DNA of 64,000 nt from Nitzschia sp. DOCU1. Its lineage: Eukaryota > Bacillariophyta > Bacillariophyceae > Bacillariales > Bacillariaceae. The notes under the pieces are model-generated. The model saw only the letters and a list, made by a program, of their open reading frames with translations, made no database searches and was not told the DNA's origin. Where the stretch lies: the NCBI GenBank assembly GCA_951394045.1, contig OX595995.1, forward strand, positions 2,170,001 to 2,234,000. Direction: 5' to 3'. Positions 52,516 to 64,000 of the stretch are shown here, one piece after another. Numbering within the stretch: position 1 is the first letter of the stretch; each line of letters starts with the position of its first letter. A program made the position numbers and the translations under genes.

Positions 52516-53480
52516 CCAAGATTGGACGGTGTACATTGCCATGATGTAGTTCATCAAAGTCAGGGTACTAACTACAGGGAACAAGGAGTGGAGGAGTCCA
52601 AGCACTTGACAGAACCAGACAAAATGGATCAACTACGTCGCGTGTCTTCTGCAAAGTTCTCCATCCAACATGGCCCATGTGCTGGTGCCATAACTCCATA
52701 TTGTACAGTTGCTGAGACAGTTTCTGTGGCGCTGTATCTGTGTTTGTCTGGTGGATGATGAATTCCTCAGTGTTGACCAGAGTTGACAGGTCATTGATGG
52801 GTAGAGAGCTGAGGTGATGGATTTGAAATTCTTCTTCTTCATCTTCTGGGGCATACAGGTGGCGGCAGACTTGCTTCGGGATCAAGATTTGATTAGCTGT
52901 CACGTATATTCCGTCTTGTTTGGATTTCATTGTCATGCCAGCAATATATCGGCCATCCTTGTCGAAGAATTCAATGCTGCCACTGCCTCCTTCCTTGATG
53001 GCAGTGTGGCTGAATCGATGAATATGATCATGGTCCATCATGATACGGTGTGGGGAGAGGATGGTTCCCTGGCGATGGGGCAGTACAATGCCCGACATTC
53101 CAGTACCGTGTTATCATCTGAAAGAATTTTGATGACACCAGTGCCCGTGGCATAGCATGCTGTTTCTGCTGCATTATTCGAGTTGTAGGTTGTGATTGGA
53201 ATCAGATATCGCAGATACTTGAAATACCATAGGATGTTGAAGTCATTGGTGGCCGTACAGCTGTACAGTTTGCGCCGGTGTCCCCTTGAATGGATCTCCA
53301 GACGGCTTCCTTGGTGTTCAGGGTCATGTCCACTTGTCGTGTACTGAAGTGATGGATCGTTCTGCTGGAGTAGCTGTTGTGGACTTTTAGTGGTGGTTCA
53401 TTGTCGTCCATGGTCAGTATGTCCATAGGTGGTACCACCTCCACTGTGGTAGGTCAAACAATGTTGCCATCCCTGTCTTC
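52516..53480 (-). pseudogene. copia-type protease and GAG-pre-integrase fragment
   Basis: Protease region (53202-53444): WRSIQGDTGANCTAVRP, the D-T-G-A active-site type. Next comes SDDNTVLECR (about 53115) and a frame to 52568 with ILSPHRIMMDHDHIHRF, GSIEFFDKDGRYIAGMTMKS and ELWHQHMGHVGWRTLQKT, the pre-integrase H...H/C finger. The integrase core and RT are absent: the sequence passes directly into gypsy RT near 52515. Confidence 0.8.
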
Positions 53481-53499
53481 ATCCCTGTCTTTGAGTTCC

Positions 53500-54270
53500 T
53501 TATTGTGACGTTGGGGTGTTTGGAGGATATCCAGGACTCCCATGTTTTGCCAGGCGACGTATTGCAGGTCCTAACCGTGATGTCCATCCCTTGTTGGAAG
53601 CCAGGAATGTTCTTGCTGGTATGTCAAGCGGTGTCACGCTATCATTCTCCAGTTTGTCCTTAGGCTTCGACGGTCTCAGCGGGCGCTGATCCTTGTTCGA
53701 GTCTGGTGCCATCTTTGGCATGTCCAGCTGTTGTCAGTCCGACTCACTATCATTGTCTTGTGTGGTTTCGACCTGAGGCTGTGTCTTGTCATTGCGCTTT
53801 TTGGAGTTGGACATTGCCGCGGCTACCTTGTACACTAGCTTCTCCCACTCGATTGTTGGCATGTCGGCTGTTTGTTTTACCAATTTTTCTTCGTTAAATA
53901 TCTTGTATGCAGTGGCATTTTGTTTTGCCTTTTCAGGGAATTTTTCAAAGCAGCGCATGCTGTGATAACACTGGGCACCAATACGGCAAGGGTCCTCATC
54001 AACATCATGGCCAAAGTTCTTTCACATCATGCATTGAACTTCTCGTCGGAATCAGCGTGGGCTGGGGGTTGAGTTTCTGCTTCGACTTGCACCTTTGTTA
54101 AATCCAAAGTGATTAATGACAATATCATCATTGGTCTTGGACAGGTCAATTGGTTTGTGCTTGGTGTTACGGTCTTCCAGGAGTATGCGGGCGAAACACT
54201 TAACGGCCACCCATGGGGTGGGCCGGTGCGTATTCTGACCATTTGGGGTCGGCTGGCGCATGTCACTTTA
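53500..54270 (-). pseudogene. likely copia Gag remnant
   Basis: Frames IDLSKTNDDIVINHFGFNKG (about 54150), RCFEKFPEKAKQNATAYKIFN and PTIEWEKLVYKVAAAMSNSK precede a Lys/Pro-rich piece ending at 53500. Position and orientation, just upstream of the protease fragment, suggest Gag. No zinc knuckle is seen, and there are several stops. Confidence 0.45.
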
Positions 54271-54299
54271 GGGTTCCCTCGAATTCCATGTTCTTCCCC

Positions 54300-54425
54300 C
54301 CGCTTGATTGCCAAACTTGCCAAACTTCGCGTTGGCACGTTTGGCAAGTTTGCCATTGTGGTGCCAAACTTGCCAAAGTTGCCAAACACGCCAAATCGCC
54401 AAATCGCCAAATCGCCAAACGATCG
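54300..54425. repeat. TTGCCAAAC-type short repeats
   Basis: Dense TTGCCAAAC / GTTTGGCAA units in both orientations, ending in a CCAAATCG tandem run (54391-54418), lie just upstream of the ATG at 54489. They can fold into long hairpins. Confidence 0.75.
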
Positions 54426-54488
54426 TTGATGCATCAACAAGCACAGCACATTCTCTTCGCATCACCACAAACACAGTCGTCAAACACA

Positions 54489-55228
54489 ATGAGCAGCAAT
54501 CATCTCAGACAACAATCCTTTGGTGGAGGATGTATTGCAGGTCGAGCAATGGTTCAAGGAGGGGGGGGGGGCATCATGTTGGAGGCCGCTTTGGCGGTGG
54601 ACGTGTCAGTCGCCTAGCAGTTGCGGGTTCTGCTGTTGGCCTTGGCTGCCCCCATGGCCACCAAGGCAGCGTGGGATCTACCCGTATCCGCGAACGTCCT
54701 GTCCCAGTGGTGGCGTCTCCAGTGCAGCAGGCTGGAGGTGAAGCCACCATTCAGGCGATTCCGATGGTGGAGGCATCCGCAATCAATGCCTTGTCATCCA
54801 CAAAGTTGGAGCCACCGCGTCCTATATCACCCTGGAGATTCAGTCGAGCCAAGGCGCATCTGGAGGCATGCCTAAACAATCCTCAGGATCCAATCTTCAC
54901 GGTCCCTTTGACGGCTGAGGAAGTGTACCGGTCAAATAGCCTCTACACAAGATACGAATGGAGGAACTTCCAACCTAATTACAACAGACTGCGTAATGGG
55001 ATCGAGGTGACTCGCAATGTGGTTGAGTTTGACCAACGAGCATTTGAATTGGAGAGTGCTCGATTCATCCGTGCTCCATTGACACAAAGAGGACTCCCCT
55101 TTTGGGACAGGTTGACTGCGCAAAGTATCTTGCGGGCTGAACTGACCGATCCGGATCTTGGTCCCATTGTTTCGGCCCTTGCCCCATCGGAAGTCCATGC
55201 TCGACACGAGGAATATCGTGCATTTTGA
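54489..55228 (+). CDS. unrecognised 246-aa ORF, frameshift in a G-run
   Basis: ATG 54489 (context CACAATGA) gives MSSNHLRQQSFGGGCIAGRA, then a Gly run coded by ten Gs (about 54560-54569), where the frame must shift by one to continue as HHVGGRFGGGRVSRLAVAGS to the stop at 55228. The C-terminal 130 residues look like a real folded domain (TAEEVYRSNSLYTRYEWRNF, VVEFDQRAFELESARFIRAP, PFWDRLTAQSILRAELTD). No family was recognised. It lies between element fragments and is convergent with the next ORF, so it may be element-borne. Confidence 0.5.
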
Positions 55229-55586
55229 AACTACTTCTATAAAATGAAGAGTAGCCTAAAGACCAAGGTCTACTGGCAGATGAAATGAAACAGAAGAGCA
55301 TTGAACCAGTACGAGGAAACCAAAGTGGAGGAAATGGCTGAGGGCACTAATTAGTACAATAGCAATAAGCAGTCAATAGCAGCAAATAGTAGCAACAAAG
55401 GGTTGACTATGAACTTCAATTTTAGTCCTAGTAGTAGATAAAAACGGTATAGCAGAATTGTCGTTTTTTCTTACTAGCTACGACTATGACTACGGCTCAG
55501 ATGGCAACAAATAGAGGCCTAATACATTAGACTACACCAACTACAATGCTACAGAATGTAGCCACTATAGGATACACCATGATCAA
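55229..55586. other. convergent 3' flanks
   Basis: No gene. The sequence contains AGCAATAAGCAGTCAATAGC-type direct repeats (55360-55400). Confidence 0.4.
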
Positions 55587-56099
55587 TCAGTCCTCATAAA
55601 CCAGCTCCCCGGAATGGGATACAACATTGGCAGTATGAGAAAATTCATTGCGAATGGCATAGTGATGCCACAAGCGGTCAATCTCCATGTGCCCATTACG
55701 AATAAGCTGGAACAGACATCTAGTAATCCAGTTTCGAGTAGGCGGAGGAAAGTTTCCTTCATGAAAATCGAGGTAAAGTTGAACCGTATGGCGTGCGACT
55801 TCTCTTGCAACACTAGCGTCAAAGGAGTTTGGGTGAAGTTGTTCGTCCATGATGTCCATGATTTCAATGCGGGCATCCAGCTCGAAATAGGATTCCAGGA
55901 GCTTTAGAAGAAATCGCTCATACACAGCATGCCGCATTTCATCTGATGGCTCGTCCGAAATGCAATCAAGTCCATAAGCGACAGCCTCAGTGAGTCGCCC
56001 TGGACGACAGCGATGGAATTTCCCCAGTGCACTCCGCAGCCAAGGTGGGACTAGCGATTTCCTTCCGTTGAATTGTAGACGAAGGTAAGTGTTGCGCAT
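55587..56099 (-). CDS. unrecognised intact 170-aa ORF
   Basis: ATG 56099 (MRNTYLRLQFNGRKSLVPPW) to the stop at 55587. It is predicted to be helical and acidic, with Trp and His near the end (FQLIRNGHMEIDRLWHHYAI). No signal peptide, membrane segment or known motif. Length and codon continuity favour a real gene. It is tail to tail with the 54489 ORF. I do not recognise it. Confidence 0.55.
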   Translation of the reverse strand: MRNTYLRLQFNGRKSLVPPWLRSALGKFHRCRPGRLTEAVAYGLDCISDEPSDEMRHAVYERFLLKLLESYFELDARIEIMDIMDEQLHPNSFDASVAREVARHTVQLYLDFHEGNFPPPTRNWITRCLFQLIRNGHMEIDRLWHHYAIRNEFSHTANVVSHSGELVYED

Positions 56100-56470
56100 G
56101 ATTGATCAATTGATAGAGTCTGATTGTCATCTGGTTTTGAGGTTGGTGGCTTTGATGATGTTGTGAGAATTTTGCATCGGTGGCGCACGCGTGTGGCACG
56201 ACACACTCTTATTTTCTTGACTACGCTAGACTCACGCAGTAAGCACGAGTTATCTTATATTACTGGTGATTTTGTTTCATATTGTTAGTGGATTTGGAAG
56301 TGTAAGTAACAGCAAGATAACCGAGTATTTTTGGATAACATAGAGAGCTCCGTAATGAAGCTTTCTATCCTGCACGGAGATTTATGCACTCATGCGGTAA
56401 GCACGAATTATGATCTCTCTCTATGATGTTTGATTACTTTGACCTCCGTAATAAAACGAATGATCTCTTA
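56100..56470. other. spacer
   Basis: It contains degenerate direct repeats, CACTCATGCGGTAAGCACGA at 56390 against GACTCACGCAGTAAGCACGA at 56230. No gene. Confidence 0.4.
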
Positions 56471-56830
56471 AACATGTCGCCTCCTAATTGACACTCGGGA
56501 AAGAAAACATAAGGCTTAACACACATTGGCTGTTCGCTCAGAATAGAAGCATATATCTCCACCTCCTAATTGACACTCGGGAAAGAAAACATAAGGCTTA
56601 ACACACATTGACAGTTCTTTGTACAATAGAAGCATACATCGCTTAATCATGGTAATTAATGTTCCTTTACAGAATGCCACTTCCCAATGCATGGAGAACA
56701 ATTTAAACAATAATTATTTAAGGCCAATCACACAGAGGACAGCTCTCTAAGAACACAAGCATATATCTCCAGTTCAAAAAGCCGGTAGAGTACTGTCAAG
56801 ATGTCGCAAGAACTGTCTGACCAATAAAAT
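56471..56830 (+). repeat. repeat-family 5' region with 82-bp tandem duplication
   Basis: CCTCCTAATTGACACTCGGG starts at 56480 and 56562. The block matches the reverse complement of 34310-34640. It probably marks the end or 5' UTR of a mobile element whose ORF begins nearby. Confidence 0.75.
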
Positions 56831-57711
56831 TGGATCTTGGTTGGTGCTTCTTCATTCATCTCAAACCCTGGTCGAAGCGAGCAAAGAGAAGCAGCACCGC
56901 TATTGGCAGTGTTGGCAGCTGCGTCCAGCAATGCTGATCGTCAAATCAAAAAAGCAATGCCAAAAAAGAAGCATACTGGAAGCAGCAAGCTCCCTCTTTC
57001 AATAGAAGAAGTTGTGATCAAGGTTGCCAAGGACCCAAAGCTTCGAGACTTGTTGGTCGGGACACTGATCAGAAGTGGGATCTTTGACAACTCCAACCAG
57101 CAGGAGTTTCTTGAGATAGCAAAGAACAAGGTCGCAAGGATCGTCTTGCGAAAGAGTCCACAGTTCTTGAGGCTGCTGAACTGAAGGTAGCTGAAAGAAG
57201 GGGGGCAGAACTACAACTGCCACCAACACCAAGAACACCATCATTGTTCTTGTCCCAGCATCGATGCACCAGATCGTTTGTTTCCCCCCCTAGTGGTACC
57301 AGGCACCTTCTCACGCCATCTCCACCAAGAGCTTCCATTCTCATGTCGCCAGCAAGAACTTCCAGTCCTTTCTTCTCGCCAACAATGGTCACCGACAGCA
57401 TTTCCCATCACGTCCAGGCCGAGCTTGCCTGGGATCCCCTTTCTGTTGTGGGGCATGTCACCGTTTTCAAGGCACAAGCCATCAACGATCATGGTGAAGT
57501 CCTCCAGCACCTTCGTGTGGAGCTAAACTACGTCAGCCCCCACGATCGTGAGTTGATTAAGGCGCGTCTCTCTGATGATCATCGGGGAATCATCATTGAG
57601 GAGCCTTGCTTGCCTGCGCATAGGCGCAACAGGGACGAAGTTGAACTCCTCAACTCGGCAGCACAACTTGTCAAAAAGGAGACCAAGTTTGACGACAACA
57701 TGTTTCACGCC

Positions 57712-59281
<1,570 letters not shown>

Positions 59282-59971
59282 TCGCTTCCATTGGCATAGG
59301 AGATCTCGTAGTCGTCGTCATCTCTTGGGTGATGCGACATACAATACGACATTTGTTTCCCAATGGGAACCTCCTCTGTCGACTCGTCATCTGGGTCACT
59401 ATTCGGGTGTCGTGACAGTGTGTCCGCGACTAAATTGTCTTCGCCTTTGACATGCACGAACGTAGCACCGTACTCTTCCAACAGAAGACGCCAGCGAACC
59501 ACTCGGGAACTCAGCATCTTGTTGTACGGAATATTTAGGTGGTCTGTGTGTACTACCAGCTTTTGACCAAGGAGAATATTCCTAAATTCCTTAAGCGTCT
59601 CGACTATACTTAGCAGCTCTTGTTCGCCTGTCGTGTAATTCTTTTGGGCGGAGTTCAACTTCCGACTATAGAACGCCAATGCCCAATTGATAATTGCTAG
59701 CATCCGTATATATGTGGAATTCTTTGTTGAAGTCGGGGAAGTTCAACAGTGTCTCTCGCGCTACTGCTCGCTTGATCGATTTGAATGATTCATTGCATTC
59801 GGGAGTCCATTTCCACGGGACTGACTTGGAACATAACGCCGTTAGCGGCGCCAGTATGTGCGATCGCTTCCGCCACATATCACCGTAGTAATTTACCATG
59901 CCTAAGAAACGTCTCAGTTGTCGCTTTGTTTGCGGCGGCTGCATCTTTAGTATCGCTTCCACTTTCTTAGG

Positions 59972-60739
59972 TTAGGGATGGATACCGTTACGGGAAATCT
60001 CGTAGCCTAGGTACTCAACGCGGTCGGCAGCAAATTTGCATTTGCGTACGTTAGCGCGGAAACCAGCTTGTTCGAGTCGTGCAAGAACCTCTTTGAGCTT
60101 TGCAACATGGTCGCTAAATGTGCCTTTGCTTGTTATCAAAATATCATCCATGTATACTTGTACGTACTCCAGGTCACCAAGGAGACGCATCATGATACTT
60201 TGGAAAATATCAGGGGCATTGGATATACCCATCGGCAGCACCTGGTACTGATATAAGCCGCACGGCATTACAGTACCAAGGAGGCCTTGGCTGTACTTAT
60301 CCATTGGAATGTGATAATAGCCCATGCTGAGGTCAATAGCCATTGCCCATTTAAAGCCCTTGAGTTTTTGCAATAACTCGTTGATCTTTGGCAGTGGGTG
60401 CGGCTTGCGCACAAGATATTCGTTGAGTTTCCGAAAATCTGTAAGTACGTGCACATCGCCCGTTTTCTTCGGTTGAATGAACGTGCCGGCTGTCCATGTG
60501 GATTGGTTGACACGCTTCCAGATTCCAAGTTTTTGGAATCGTTCGATCTCTTTTCGCGTCGTTTGCTCGTACGCATGAGGAATGCCGAATGGCTTAGCAT
60601 GATACGGCTTTGCTCCTTCTTTTAACTCTAGACGAATAGGATCTATTTTAAGTTTACCTAATCCGCCTCCGAATAGTGTAGGGTGCTGCTTCAGTTCAGC
60701 TAGTAGCTCGTCTCGCTGCTCCTTAGTCAAGTAGTACAA
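59972..60739 (-). pseudogene. gypsy reverse transcriptase
   Basis: 255 residues with HAYEQTTRKEIERFQKLGIW, GDVHVLTDFRKLNEY, AIDLSMGYYHIPMDK, LPMGISNAPDIFQS and YMDDILITSKG. All RT catalytic Asp residues are present. It ends at TAA in GIHP-stop-PKKVEAIL, which continues in frame, so one nonsense change separates RT from RNase H. Confidence 0.92.
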
Positions 60740-61094
60740 ACTTCATTGTAGTCAAAGTAGTAACTCGTTTTCCAGTGGGAACGAGCTGGCTAAGCGTCAC
60801 AAAGTTCTTAAGAACGATGGAACGACTAGTACCCGTATCTAGTAGAGTTCTAAGGACATAGGATTCACCTCTAGGATTTACCGCTTCGACGACTATTTCG
60901 GTAGTTAGCCGTCCGGCCATTTTCCTATTCGGCTCTATTCCAGGGCGTGACGCTCGAATAGCAAAACTATGTTCATTTTCGCTATTGTAGTCGATGTAGT
61001 CGCTTTCGGATTCGCTACTTTCGTTACTGCTACTGTCTGACTGATTATTCAGCTGGAAACTGACCTGCCTTTTGGCTTTGGTCTTCCCTTTTTC
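60723..61094 (-). pseudogene. gypsy protease
   Basis: RQVSFQLNNQSDSS, a Ser/Glu/Asp-rich spacer, then YVLRTLLDTGTSRSIVLKNF (D-T-G active site) and a stop at 60723 just before the RT frame. Confidence 0.8.
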
Positions 61095-61122
61095 TTTCTT
61101 ACTCTGTTTCTTAGCGAGGGCT

Positions 61123-62141
61123 TTAACGACAAGTCTCCATTTGGAGTGCCGAGAACATGTTCTCACGGGCTCCGCGCGGACGCTTGTTTGGGCGATCCTT
61201 GGCATTGCCAAGAAGGCTCCAACACTTGTCATCGGGGGCCAGATGGAACTTGCCGCAGTGCTCGCAGGGTTTCTTTCTGTCCCCCTTTTCAGCTTTCTTG
61301 CGGTCTTTGCCTCTCTTTCTTTTCTTACCGCCGTCCTTGCTTTCGCTTTCGGATCGTTCGGCGTTTTTCTTTTCTTTGTTCTTTTTGTCTGCTCTGACCG
61401 CATCGTCGAAGACGTGCTTGGCCTCGAGCTTTTCCAAGTATTTGTAGTACTCGTCAAGCGTCATCGAGAAGGGATCGATGTTCGAGGTGAGCAGATCTCG
61501 CTGCCACTCGATTCTTTTCGCTCGGTCAAGGATCTCCACGAGCTCGTCGTCGTCGAACATCTCGCAGCTCGTTTTGTCTTCGGGGATCGGGAAGTAAGGT
61601 AGCATGTTGTTTTGACGGAGTAGCTCGGCCTTGAAGTCGGCCAAAGACATCTCCATCATGAACACGTGATAGCGTAGATAGTTTCGCTGGCGGCGGTAGG
61701 CGTGTTCAGTGTCGTTGCATCGCCTCGTTAAAGGTGTCGTCCGGGGTCTCTTCTTCTTCTTCGTCCGACTCGTCAATGTTGTGACGTAGGTTCGCAACGA
61801 TGTCTGCGAACCTTTGCCTTGCCTCTCCAGCCAACAACGCCTTCGCATACTTGATCTTCTTTTCCCCATCGTCCAAGGGGACGTCCCGAATCAACTCATC
61901 CATCTGCATCCGCCACTTGACCCATCGTTCGGCGTCGCCTTGTTCGAAGATGAAGCAACGCGTTTCGAACTCGTCCGAATCCTCATCGGTTGGGTCTAAC
62001 TTGATCTTGACCTTCTTGGACTTCTCGTCATCTTGGAGAACATCTTCGTCCTTAGGTTTCTGGAGGGTTAACGTGAGCGGCTTGAGTCAGAAGCAACCCA
62101 ACTTTCTTCGCATACTCGTGGTTAGAGTAGGAGGTCTTCAT
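61123..62141 (-). pseudogene. gypsy Gag with CCHC knuckle, two frameshifts
   Basis: ATG 62141 gives MKTSYSNHEYAKKVGLLLTQ and shifts at about 62065 to KKVKIKLDPTDEDSDEFETR, CFIFEQGDAERWVKWRMQMD and ALLAGEARQRFADIVANL. A second shift at about 61710 leads to RQRNYLRYHVF, IEWQRDLLTSNIDPFSMTLD, a basic run and the zinc knuckle CEHCGKFHLAPDDKCW. The order and helical content fit Retrotrans_gag. Confidence 0.85.
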
Positions 62142-62166
62142 CCTTCAAACGGGAGTTTTAAAACTG

Positions 62167-62802
<636 letters not shown>

Positions 62803-63752
62803 TGATGGCATTGTATGCAACAACCACTCCTTCAACAAAGATTTGGGGGGAGATCATCCCACCAATGCTGGCCTGTCAACGTTGAATGTGATTCGCTCAA
62901 TGCAAAAAAGTGGGAGGTCACAACCAGCATTATCCCAGGTTTCTTCTGGGATATGGCAGTGACTGCGGATGATGTCGAGACCATTGGAAAGGAAGAAGAG
63001 CCGGATGAAGTGGATGAAGCGGTTCTGGCAATGGAGGCAATGAAGCTTGCCAAGCAAGCTCTCAAGAAGAAGAGAAATGCCACACCCACCAGTGGTGGCG
63101 TGGCTCCTATGGACGGTTCGTAACTCAAACTCATAATGTGTATTGTAATTTCATTTATATTCTTACATGGCGTCTCTTGTCCCTATTAGCTGTTCCACAC
63201 CCTGCTGCTGTGGTGGCGGCAGCATTCTTGTCACCCCCAAAGAAACGCCAAGAAAAAAAGCCCCCCCCCCCCCTGTAAGCAGCCTAGCCCGTGCTATGAT
63301 GAGCTCAGCACTACCTGTAGCACCGTCGGGTCCTCCGATACCCAAGGCACCCAGCACTGCCCTGTTCGTGCAGCAGCCGCAGGAGTCTGAGGGAGGAGGA
63401 CGTAAGCGAATGAAGGCATTTTGTGCGGAAGCAACTGGGGTGAACTATAGCCCCCGAAAGGAAAGTAGCCGAGGTGTCAAGCGTAGCATCAAGACGACAA
63501 CAGCAACCAAGAAGGCAGCAGTTCCATACTTGCTGGATAGCCCTTTGTCGGATATGTCGGCCAAAAATTCTGGTATTAATGGTATTCCATCCACGCCCGA
63601 AGCACAGAAGTGGGCTGTACTAGCTGAGGTGGAATTCCAGGGGCACATCAACAAAACAGAGTAGTTTGCTCCTACATCGTTTTCGATTATAATCTGGGGT
63701 ATATATTAGTAAAAATGTTTTGGTAGAAGTAATAATAGTACAGCTAAAGTAG

Positions 63753-64000
63753 TTATACTTCAAACAACCCATGCCCATTCTCAAGATCATATTGCATTGC
63801 CACGCATACTGCCTCAAATGCACGTTTGTGTTCGTGCAGGTCAGGGCTGTTGTGCCAGAACTCCAAACTTTTTGAGCCGACTGTTTAATGTTTTGTGCCG
63901 AGATTTGACTCGGGCTTTGAAGCGCTTGACTTCGGCTGAATCTTCAGGTCTAGTGATCGCAATCTTCTCGGGTTCACCTTGGTACCCACTGTCACCTACA
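63753..64000 (-). mobile_element. PIF/Harbinger-type DDE transposase C-terminus, partial
   Basis: It runs off the window. From 64000 the minus strand reads GDSGYQGEPEKIAITRPED, SAEVKRFKARVKSRHKTLNS, RLKKFGVLA, then after a one-base shift DLHEHKRAFEAVCVAMQYDL and ENGHGLFEV, with a stop at 63753. (A)DSGY.GEP, R.RHE..N.R.K.F, and FEAV..i.QY..ENG.PLF are the C-terminal signatures of DDE superfamily endonucleases of the IS5/Harbinger group, including the third catalytic acid region. It faces the ORF ending at 63664, with only 88 bp between the stops. Confidence 0.8.

Overview
The window looks like nuclear DNA of a pennate, Seminavis-like diatom; I cannot name the species. Reasons: short GT-AG introns (74-143 bp); a myosin with long IQ and charged-helix regions; secreted or Golgi proteins with LNR, ShK-like and GT92 features; Ty3/gypsy- and copia-type retroelements; and much of the second half made of decayed mobile DNA. 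There is no operon structure, ribosome-binding-site pattern or CRISPR array.

Layout. 1-1250: a decayed 3' copy of a GT92 glycosyltransferase. 1253-6067 (-): intronless myosin heavy chain. 6695-11184 (-): four-exon ABCC (MRP-type) ABC transporter. 11.5-12.4 kb: a TIR-flanked 0.67 kb repeat and an ShK-like relic. 13.1-23.2 kb: secretory-pathway genes, namely GT92 (+), lipocalin-ShK-like (-), LNR-repeat membrane protein (+, frameshifted), a nucleotide-sugar-transferase-like type II membrane protein (+), GT25-like (+) and a spliced multi-pass membrane protein (-). Two plus-strand genes of this cluster share a 40-bp upstream block containing the palindrome TGACGTCA. 23.5-26.1 kb: AT-rich spacer with a palindrome family and an agmatinase-like pseudogene.

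26.2-31.1 kb: a cysteine-rich repeat gene split by a 4176-bp element with perfect 39-bp terminal inverted repeats, an AT duplication, and an interior built from at least four unrelated tandem arrays with no transposase seen. 31.6-33.5 kb: a Lys/Ser-rich gene with a one-base frameshift.

33.9-64 kb is mostly a graveyard of mobile elements: copia gag and protease pieces; a 5561-bp Ty3/gypsy element with nearly identical LTRs (38827-44387); a second gag relic; FAR1/MULE-like and piggyBac-like transposase relics; a 3304-bp LINE-like retroposon without a visible reverse transcriptase, bounded by an 18-bp target duplication and a TTA-repeat tail (48600-51903); a gypsy RT fragment fused to copia protease; and a multi-exon repeat-family ORF split by another LTR element (57712-62735). 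That ORF converges on a PIF/Harbinger-type DDE transposase end that runs off the window. Frame-restoring joins across the insertions at 26845 and 57712 show that both hit existing coding sequence.
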